Assembly (NCBI RefSeq): GCF_002865645.1
Contig: NW_020194546.1
Location: forward strand, 124,001 to 188,000
Length of the DNA: 64,000 nt
Source of the DNA: Hyaloscypha bicolor E
Taxonomy: Eukaryota; Ascomycota; Leotiomycetes; Helotiales; Hyaloscyphaceae
Direction: 5' to 3'
Part shown: one piece after another, positions 56,175-64,000 of the stretch
Layout of the letters: every line of letters starts with the position of its first letter
How positions within the stretch are numbered: the stretch's first letter is position 1
The notes under the pieces: model-generated
What the model was told of the DNA's origin: nothing
Seen by the model: the letters and a program-made list of their open reading frames with translations, nothing else
The model's database searches: none
Made by a program: the position numbers and the translations under genes

Positions 56175-57296
56175 ATGAAGTTCAGCTGCTCACGACAGCT
56201 TCTGATATCCACTGCCTTCATCGTTGCTCAGTGGTGCCAGTCGGCCACTACAACAGCTACATGTTACCTTCCAAATGGACAAATCGCATACGATAATATA
56301 CCATGCTCCGACTCGCTGCCTTCTACTTGCTGTTCATCCGATGGCGCTTGCCTTTCGAATGGCCTCTGCTTCCATCCAACCAATATATTTGCTCGCAGCA
56401 GCTGTACTGATCAGTCTTGGAACGCCGGTGTCTGTACAAGCTTTTGCAAAAACGGCAAGACCTTCCCGTTCCTTCTTTTGTATTCTGCAACTAATACGAG
56501 AGCAGTGCTTACTGGATCCTTTTGCCCGATTTTGCCTTGCGGGGACGACTTGTTCTGTTGTGGCCTAGGCCAGCCGGCGGACGCATGCTGTTCTGCTGGC
56601 GGTGGATTCTTTATCGGCTCAGGGACACTTTCGCTGTCCACCCAGACAGTTACGAGCACTCTTACAAAAGTTGCAGTTGGTGGAGTCTTCACGGCCACGA
56701 CAACCACAACCTTCTCCACAACAGCCACATTCTCTTCCAACCAAGGATGCCCCACAGTAGGAGGTGTGGCTACAACCTGTGCCAATAACCAGCCCAACAA
56801 CGCCGGATCTTCAGCCTCATGTCCCAACTGCTCAACAAGAGAAGCCGCAATCGGGGCTGGAATTGGAATTCCTCTCAGCGCTGCATTGCTGTGTTCCCTC
56901 ATCCTGCTCTTCTGGCGAGGAAAACGCGATAAAGAAAATCATCCACTTGCGGCGGTTCCTCCTGCCATGGTTCCTCCTACAACCTCAAAGCCTACGATGA
57001 TCCAGCCATATCCAGCGGCACCTCAATCTGCAACCGTCAGTAATGTACATGCTTCTGGTGGCAGCCAGACTCAACAATACCTCGGCCAACAACGAGAATA
57101 CGCTGCATATACTCAAGTACGACCTCGGTCCGATCCTGTTGATCCTCAATTTTGGGAGGAACCAAATCAGAATCACAACCAGAATATTCCTCTGCGTGTA
57201 GTATCGACAGGTTCTGATCGTGGGAGGTATGAGGTTGGTGACCATGTAGGGCGCGGTGAGCCACCTACTTATCATCCAAGGACAGACTTGAGTTAG
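56175..57296 (+). CDS. Cysteine-rich single-pass cell-surface protein
   Basis: A single frame from ATG 56175 encodes 373 residues; the frame is open upstream to 56079 but the signal peptide fixes the start. MKFSCSRQLLISTAFIVAQW is the signal sequence. The ectodomain contains CYLPNGQIAYDNIPCSD, TCCSSDGACLSNGLCF, SWNAGVCTSFCKNG and DDLFCCGLGQPADACC, a cysteine pattern common in fungal proteins of unknown role. A Thr-rich stretch is followed by one membrane helix (AAIGAGIGIPLSAALLCSLI) and a 100-residue Pro/Gln-rich tail. A small optional intron around 56467-56515 is possible, because that segment (FPFLLLYSATNTRAVLTG) is absent from my memory of the family, but no strong donor is there. Confidence 0.78.
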   Translation: MKFSCSRQLLISTAFIVAQWCQSATTTATCYLPNGQIAYDNIPCSDSLPSTCCSSDGACLSNGLCFHPTNIFARSSCTDQSWNAGVCTSFCKNGKTFPFLLLYSATNTRAVLTGSFCPILPCGDDLFCCGLGQPADACCSAGGGFFIGSGTLSLSTQTVTSTLTKVAVGGVFTATTTTTFSTTATFSSNQGCPTVGGVATTCANNQPNNAGSSASCPNCSTREAAIGAGIGIPLSAALLCSLILLFWRGKRDKENHPLAAVPPAMVPPTTSKPTMIQPYPAAPQSATVSNVHASGGSQTQQYLGQQREYAAYTQVRPRSDPVDPQFWEEPNQNHNQNIPLRVVSTGSDRGRYEVGDHVGRGEPPTYHPRTDLS

Positions 57297-57561
57297 TTTT
57301 GGGTTCAGGGTGTGGCAAGACGGATATTCGATGCAAAGTTGGAAATGAGAGGCGGTTTTCCTCCAGATGAGATTTGCTGAGTATTTTATCTGGCCAAAGT
57401 GCCTTCAATTTGGTCACCTCTCAAGGAAGGGAATGGGATCTAACCAGACTGTGAGAACTTTCCCAGGAAAATGAATTGCATAAGTCATGAATTATATGCT
57501 CTTCCCTGCCAACGACAAGCGCCTAGGCTAAGCATAAAGAAAATCGGCTACCACTCATGGC

Positions 57562-58584
57562 TCACTTCTTCAACATCGCACCCCTTTCAGCTGGCAGCAC
57601 TGCCCCTTCCTCGGGTTTATTCTTGCTCTTGAAGTCGTCGGACATCTGCTCGAAAGTCACCCACTCAACGCCTTCATGCTTGTTTATATGATCAATGATT
57701 CTTCGTACCTTCGTTAGCACACCTTTTGATTCGGAAAATTCAAACATACCTCTGATGCATCTTCAGCACATGCGGTCTCCCAGAAACATCAGGATGAATC
57801 GTCATCGGAAAACAAAACTCCTCGTAATTCTCATAAAAGTAGTCAAAATGGTCCATCCACAACTGCTCAACAACCTTCGGGTCGACCCACCCGTGGCTAT
57901 TGGGTGCCGTTTTGATGAACATCATGGGAGGGAGATCATCGATATACCAAGAAGCGGGGATCTCAACAAGTCCAGTCGGCTTCCCCTTCATAAGAGGCTT
58001 CATCCACTCCTCCGCCTTCTTCCCATAATCGATTTTCGTCCACGAATCCCCGATTCTCAACCAATACATCTGCGCATCATCATGACTCATACTGTGATCA
58101 TACTCAATTCCATAACTCAGCAGCAGCTCCGCACCCTCTTTACTTGTTTCCCACCACGGCGCAACGCTTCCTCTCGGTGGCTTGCCGCAGAAGTCCGTGA
58201 GCATGCGGTACGTCTTATCGAGGACATCGCGCTGCTGCTCCAATGTCATGTCGGCTGGGTTCTCGTGGGAGTAACCGTGGAGTCCGATTTCGTGGCCAGA
58301 GTCGCGGATCAAGGCACATTCGTCGGGGAAGGTCTCCAGGGAATGGCCAGGGATGAACCAGGTTGCTTTCATGTTGTTCTTTTCGAAGAGCTTGAGGAGC
58401 CGGCGTACGCCGATGGTGCCAGCGAACATGCCTGGACATTGTTGAGTGGGATGGTTTGGGGTGGAATAGGGAGAGTACCTCGACTTATGTCACTTGAGGA
58501 GTCCTCGCCGCCATAACTACCTAGCCAGCCGGCTACAGCGTCGATATCTACTCCATATCCAACAAGCACTCGCTTCTTGGCCAT
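57562..58584 (-). CDS. Polysaccharide deacetylase (NodB-fold) family enzyme
   Basis: Exons 58584-58479, 58431-57750 and 57700-57562 give 308 residues. The metal site of the NodB fold is visible: an Asp motif [13 protein letters not shown] near residue 15, then [13 protein letters not shown] (HxxxH type), and [13 protein letters not shown] and [11 protein letters not shown] downstream. No signal peptide is present, so this is the intracellular subgroup related to PuuE allantoinase and cyclic-imide hydrolases rather than a wall chitin deacetylase. Substrate unknown. The second intron needs the acceptor GTACGAAG|A rather than the nearer AAG|G to keep phase. It is divergent from the VPS9 gene. 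Confidence 0.88.
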
Positions 58585-59344
58585 GCTGCTCAATGAGGTA
58601 ATGAGATAATGAGGGGAGGAGTTGCAAGCAAGTCTACAAGCTGGAGAAATGAGAATGGTGAGCTGACTCTGCACGGTACCAACTGTGGGAAGAAGAAGAA
58701 GAAGAAGAAGAGATGGTATGTAGGGAACGTGAGGGGTAGCTTTTATTTAGCTCTTGTATCTTGAAAGCAGATCTCCGTGCTACATCATTCCCAGCAGTGG
58801 GGTAGCAATAGTGGGGAGTTCCAAATACAAACTTAAGTGGGTAACGAGATGTCGTCTCCGAAAGCGAAGATGATTGGTATCAATGTACCTGACCATGCTC
58901 AGATAAACGTCAAATTCCCACCCACTGCGTACTATTGAGCATCAAGAAATCCTTCCATCGATTTCTCCACGTGATCCAATCACATGCTGGGAGCGGGTCA
59001 TTCTCAGCCCCGTTGCTAGTCCTGCCAGGATCCTTGGTTTTGGAGGAATAAGGTACGAAATACGAATAATTCAGGCGACGACTTTATGAGGCTTGCGCAG
59101 CTCTGAGCTCTCGTCTTACTTCTTCAACATCCTCACGACCCCTCAACCATATCCATACTCGCAGAGTCCACACCCCGCCAATGATCTGATACAGAGCAGC
59201 CCCCTACTCACCCGTGCACCGTTGCCCCTTCCAGCCGCTGCGACAATATCCGGGCAGGCTCTAGATACAGAATCCCAGGGCTCCGGCGTTGCAGGACTGA
59301 CGCCTGCGCTGCAGTCGTTCATGCAGCGCGCGAATGTCGAATGA
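58585..59344. other. Divergent intergenic region with a GAA microsatellite
   Basis: Promoter space between the deacetylase (-) and the VPS9 gene (+). It contains a (GAA)n run at 58690-58712. A short plus frame at 59093-59344 runs into the VPS9 start and is a leader, not a gene. Confidence 0.5.
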
Positions 59345-62300
59345 ATGCAACCTCTAAATCCTTTTCTGTGTGCCTTCTTCAAGAGCGCTCTGCTATCGCA
59401 GTGTACTCCTGTCCACCACCATGTAAGCTCTCGGAGAAGCGCTTAACCTTGTGCCTCCATCAATTGGAGCTGACAATGGGTCCAGATTCTGCTCGTACCT
59501 ACAACTGAAGTCCTCCTTACCTCCCGCGACCGCGAGTCCGGAGTCCTCTACGCAGATCTTGCGGGGTCTGAGGAGTTTCTGGGTAGCCATGTTCTGCGAG
59601 TACCAGCCCACAATGCTGCGACGGCGGGAGGGAAGGATGTTCCGAATATGCGAGAGAATAGGGGAAAGGCAAAACAGTATACGACCGTCAATGGCAGGAC
59701 GGTAGTGGTTAAAGATGCCTATGTCTACAGCAACAAGGGTCTGTTCATTGGCTAGAAGGGGAGAGAGATGCTGACAGCGATTGCACAGGATTCAAGACAC
59801 TCAACCAGGCACAACTTCTTGGGGACTCAATATGGTACCCGGATTCTCTGGAGCCACGCCAATGGCTCATTTACTACATTTCACGACCGTTATTGGGGAT
59901 ATACGAGGAGGTCAAGATCACACCCGCGCTGTTACCTACCTCCCTACCAAATGGCAGACCACCTTTACCACCACGAACAAGCTCCGTCCAGGACTCACCC
60001 ACGGCTAGTAATGCTCTGCCGAAGAAGAAGGACATCAAAACTTTTAACGATTTATTGAATAATTTCCCAATGATTGCGAGGCAGATGCAGCCGGGGCTCG
60101 AACGGCTGTTTAAGGAGTTCAACACTGTGTTTGATAAGCCTCTACCGCCTCCGCCATCCGCTGAAGTCATACCGGATCCGGTTCCGGAAGGGCCCATAGC
60201 TAAGGCGATGAAGAAAGCGAGGTCAAATAGCACACATTCGGAGCCAAGCCTGAGATCTAATGGCCATGCGGAGCGGAACATTGAAGACTTCTATGCGGAG
60301 GACGACGAAGACGTTATGCGAGGTGCATTGGAAACTGCAGTAACGGCTGCTATTGATCTGTTTCAAATGGTTGACAAGCAGCAGCTCTCACTTCTTGGTG
60401 CCACGACAGACCTCACCGGACCGGTGGTAGAACGACTTATCGAGCGTTATGTGACTGAGCAAGTCCATGATGCCATTCTCTATCCCAGATTATGTGCTAT
60501 GAAGCGGCCCGAGGACGTGGAGTTGGAATCGAAGATTAGGCAGATGGAATTCGTCGACATCTCGCAAGTAGGAATAATGATTCAAGGCGGCCAGAAAGGA
60601 AAGCATGAACTGACGTTGAGACTTGGTCGAGCTGTTGATGAATTCCGGAAACTCGGAGTTGCTGGAAGTCCTCAGCAGATGATGGATATTCTGCTTGTGG
60701 CTTTGAGGACTGTGACCTTACTCACTGATGTTCCGGCAGAGGTGATAAACAGGGAGCCTCCGTCGTCCGAGAAAGTCAGCCCAGTACTCACGATCAACGC
60801 CGATACCCTTGTATCTTTATTGCTGATCGTAGTCATTAGAGCACAAGTCCGGCACCTCCAGGCCCGTTTGTTGTATATGCGCCATTTCATCTTCATCGAC
60901 GATGTTGAGAGCGGAGAAATGGGATATGCTCTGAGCACATTTGAGGCAGTCTTATCCTATCTCGCACGGGATTCTGGTGGCCTACGGAAAGCGAGTCGAC
61001 GGAACAACAAGCTCTGGCAAGCCACGAAGAAAGGCGAAATCAAGGAGATGATGAGGATCATGGAGCCGGATAGGGAACAATCATCAGACGAAGATGGCGG
61101 GAGTCAGGAGGCTATCGCTGATGAGGTGATAGAGGAAGATGTTCCTTGGAGTGCTGTCAATGGGCATTCCAGGAGATCCTCCAAATCAAGCGCCAGAAGC
61201 GCCAGGTTCTCCCAAGCTTCAACACTTAATCATGTCTTTCCATTTCAGATCCAGCACCAAGACGAAGAAGAACGACTGCCACCCTTACGCCGACCGAAAA
61301 GTGTTACTATGGATACACGAAGTATGTCTAGTAGCTCCGAGATATCTTTCCGATCGAGGGCGACTACCATCGATTCGATGAGCAGTGGTATCGAAGGCGA
61401 TACATCGATTATACGGCTATCACAGACCGAGGATTCTTTCGGAGAATCGGTGCCAATGATGGCGATACAGAATGAGCGTCCAGAGGCTCTTCGATACTTG
61501 CTGTCACTCCGTGCTTATTATCCACTGGAGGTCCTCCTGGAAGATACCAATAACGAAGGAACAACTCTACTTAGCGCTGCAGTTCAGCTTGGGCATACGG
61601 AGTTGATCGATATCATCCTGGATTTCATCTATCGAGCTGAGTCCGAGGCCATCGTGGTTGAATATCTTGCAAAGCAGGATGTTCGAGGAAGAAGCGTTGC
61701 TCATTACTTATTCAATGCGCCTGCACTGATTCCTCGAGTCGGACGGCTACTTCCCTGGCGGCAAAAAGACAGGAATGGGCAAACACCACTCTTTGCCCTT
61801 TGCCGATCGTACGATCATGGGAATTATCGAGCTATGGTTGAAGCAGCGCTTGTTGCTGCAGGCAATTCTCAAGGAGATAATGAGCCACTGCACCTGGATG
61901 ATCATGTCGATTCAAAAGGCAACACACTTCTCCATATTGTCAACGATCCCCAAGTCGCGCTGAGGATCCTCCATCATTGCGATGCGGATGTCAATGCTAC
62001 AAATGACAAGAAGTTCACAGCTTTGATGGTGGCTAGCAAATACGGAAGGCTAGAGATGGTCAGAGCACTGTTCGGAGACCGAAGGGTAGATCTCTTTGCC
62101 AAGGAGCTTCGAGGATTGACGGCTGTGGAGTTGGCCAAGGATGACGATGTTCGGAATCGAATCGATGATCTGATTCTATTTTCTGGTCAGCCAGGGAATG
62201 ACGGACGGATAACGGCCGTGGTACGATCTTTCTTCGTTGAGGATGCCACTATTCGACTTGTGGTCAAATCCGGTGCTCCTTCCAACAACCAAAGCTTCAC

Positions 62301-63499
62301 AGTGACAACTTGCAGACGATCTCTCACCGACTTCGAGCATCTCGCCCAGCTCTTGGCCCTTGAGAATCCAGCTTCATGGTTGCCAACAATATCTGGAATG
62401 CATTCCCCCTTTCAACTTCCATCCAAACCGTCTCGTGCAGTATTGCGAGACATCCAGGTCCGCCTGGATGGATTCTTGAAAATATTACTGGCACATTCAA
62501 CCTTCTCAACCCATGAGATGTTGTGGGAGTTCTTCCTCGTGCCTGATATTCAAGCCGAACAGATGGAGGCCCGGAGCAAACTCAAAGCCCAAGCTAGAGT
62601 CGAGACAGTTAGAGACGAGTACGAGCCACTAACGGACCTGCGAGATGTAGAACAGTTTGTGAATCACGCAAGAGATCAGGTCCGAGGCGTCAACATGTCC
62701 ATCAAGAGAGTTGCACGCACGGCTAATTTGGTGAAGATTTGCTACACCGGTAAGTCTCCTGCATCAGATCACAATGCAATGCACCCAGCTGACATCAACA
62801 GATCTCTACAATGCGTACATTCTAGCAACTCGCGCGATATCAACCCTGGAATGTTTACCCGGTACTCACATATCAGCTCTCCAAGCCTACGTGCAAACTC
62901 TCGCCCCTGCCTCCTCCTCACCATACGGCGTCTTCCACTCCACATGCCTCTCAATTCTCAGCACCGTCATCGCAATGCTCCTCTCACTCTCCCGCCCAAC
63001 CTCCCTCATCCTCTCCATAAACGCCTCCCGCAAAGCCATCGAACGCTCCTACAACTCGCTCTCCCGCTCGACCCGCTGGCCTCTTGGCCTTTTGGACGAA
63101 ACTCGCCAAAGATTGAACGAAGAGAAAGAAGAAAAAGTCAAGCGCACGAAAGAAGAAGCCGAGGAACTCGGCCGAGAACTGAGGTATACGCAGCAAGTTG
63201 TCGCAGGCGAGTTGGCAGGGTGGCAGGATCTGCATGAGAAGATGGGGCGCAAGGTGATCAGGGACTTGGCGAGGAGTATGTTGATTCGTGAGCGTGCAAC
63301 ATTGGAGGGCATGAAGAGAGCGATGAGGAAGCTGAGGGTTGTGCCTGTTATGAATCCGGTGCCTGCGACGACTATGGAACCCGAGGCGGCGGGCGAGGCT
63401 GAGGTGCTTATCGAGGCTGAAGCCGTTGTTGAGCCAGAGATTGAAGGGGAAGTTAATGGAGCGAATGAGATGAGCGGGGAGGGATCCTCTTCGCCGTAA
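59345..63499 (+). CDS. VPS9-domain Rab5 exchange factor-like protein with ankyrin and PX-like domains
   Basis: Exons 59345-59422, 59486-59738, 59789-62749 and 62802-63499 give 1329 residues. The N-terminus (MQPLNPFLCAFFKSALLSQ) is typical of the fungal family. The VPS9 region at about 270-480 contains YVTEQVHDAILYPRLCAM and NADTLVSLLLIVVIRAQVRH with RHFIFIDDVESGEMGYALST, the Rab5/Ypt51 exchange signature. A disordered Ser-rich linker follows, then ankyrin repeats at about 640-800 (GTTLLSAAVQLGHTELIDII, KKFTALMVASKYGRLEMVRA). A PX-like domain lies at about 830-930 (SFTVTTCRRSLTDFEHLAQL, FLKILLAHSTFSTHEMLWEF). A C-terminal coiled coil ends in an acidic, Glu-rich tail. Endosomal vesicle traffic is the expected role. 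The exon 2 donor (GTCTGT) is unusual. Confidence 0.9.
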
Positions 63500-64000
63500 G
63501 AGGATATTTAAGGAGGGATATATACACTGTACTGGATAGATGGACTTGATGGCGTCTGGCAGCGAAATTGAGGCTTGTGACGGACGGGCGAAACTTTTGA
63601 TTCTTGAAATGAAGCAAGCGGGCGAGCGCTACTTCAGAATTATAAGCTTTTTGATGACCTACACCGTCATGTCTCTTGTTTTTGGTGTGTTTCTGTTCTG
63701 GTGGCAAGGGATACAAGCTGAGACTTGTGACAGGTGGCGAAGGTATGGCAAAAACATGACCATGATCGAGCAGATTCAGGGCCTGGCAGTCTCGAAAATT
63801 TACTATCCTGTCTTCTTCCCTGTCTCAAAGAGGGTCCTAATGCTCTTCATCAAAGCGGATGAAAGGACCTTAACTCCGCACTCACAGGTAACAACAAAGA
63901 TCTAGTTATAGCAAGTATTGTCACCTCCATTTCCCGTTTCCCTACTTCTTACCTCCTGCCCCGGAATCTTCTGCGCCTGTACTCAAACTGCAGAAGAGGA
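63500..64000. other. 3' region of the VPS9 gene
   Basis: No supported gene. An open frame at 63540-63905 (+) begins 40 bases after the stop and has no recognisable domain. The window ends before the next gene. Confidence 0.4.

Noticed and set aside
63540..63905. 121-codon frame after the VPS9 gene
   Set aside because: It starts 40 bases after the stop codon, most likely within the 3' untranslated region, and shows no known domain.

Overview
This window is nuclear DNA of a filamentous ascomycete (Pezizomycotina). It has many 45-90 base introns with GT(A/G)NGT donors and CTAAC/CTGAC-like branch sites, HET-domain genes, a cytochrome P450, cysteine-rich cell-surface proteins and fungal forms of housekeeping genes. 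A helotialean (Leotiomycetes) origin is a plausible guess but not proven. Exon structures below were joined by hand from splice signals, reading phase and family similarity; every multi-exon total given is a multiple of three.

The left half (1-31.7 kb) is accessory. It starts with a decayed glutamine-dependent NAD+ synthetase copy (1-1135), then a DHA2-type MFS transporter (1598-3465) and an apparently intact, 12-exon NAD+ synthetase (4132-7586) whose glutaminase residues fall exactly at E45, K114 and C175. Next come a large multi-pass membrane protein on the minus strand interrupted by one in-frame TGA (8247-10223), a hotdog thioesterase (10694-11284), a HET protein (11873-13940), a Dap1/MAPR cytochrome b5-like protein (14716-15291), a wrecked P450 (16425-18221), a degraded locus with four related TGACA-rich modules (19.1-20.8 kb), a Ser/Thr-rich surface protein (21238-22314), an I78-type inhibitor (23283-23640) and the translation factor Tma20 (23941-24719). 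A gene-poor AT-rich stretch with a repeated C/A-rich module (27.3-28.8 kb) leads to an unrecognised 851-residue protein carrying a 78-base in-frame minisatellite (29069-31680).

The block 34.9-49.8 kb is mostly conserved core genome: an HMT1-like half ABC transporter (14 exons), a small PAM2-motif protein, the co-chaperone SGT2, an unknown Pro-rich protein, a small unknown protein, the ATPase OLA1, a DESI/PPPDE peptidase, mitochondrial uS11m and TIM44. The last two are divergent from a 215-base intergenic space. OLA1 has an open, presequence-like in-frame extension.

From 50 to 56 kb the sequence is accessory again: a CFEM-like secreted protein broken by one in-frame TAG, a doubtful cysteine-rich gene, a short RING-like ORF, a frameshifted HET gene and an orphan coding-like fragment. 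The window ends with a cysteine-rich single-pass surface protein (56175-57296), a polysaccharide-deacetylase-family enzyme (57562-58584) and a 1329-residue VPS9/ankyrin/PX-like protein (59345-63499). No rRNA, tRNA, CRISPR array or intact transposon was recognised.
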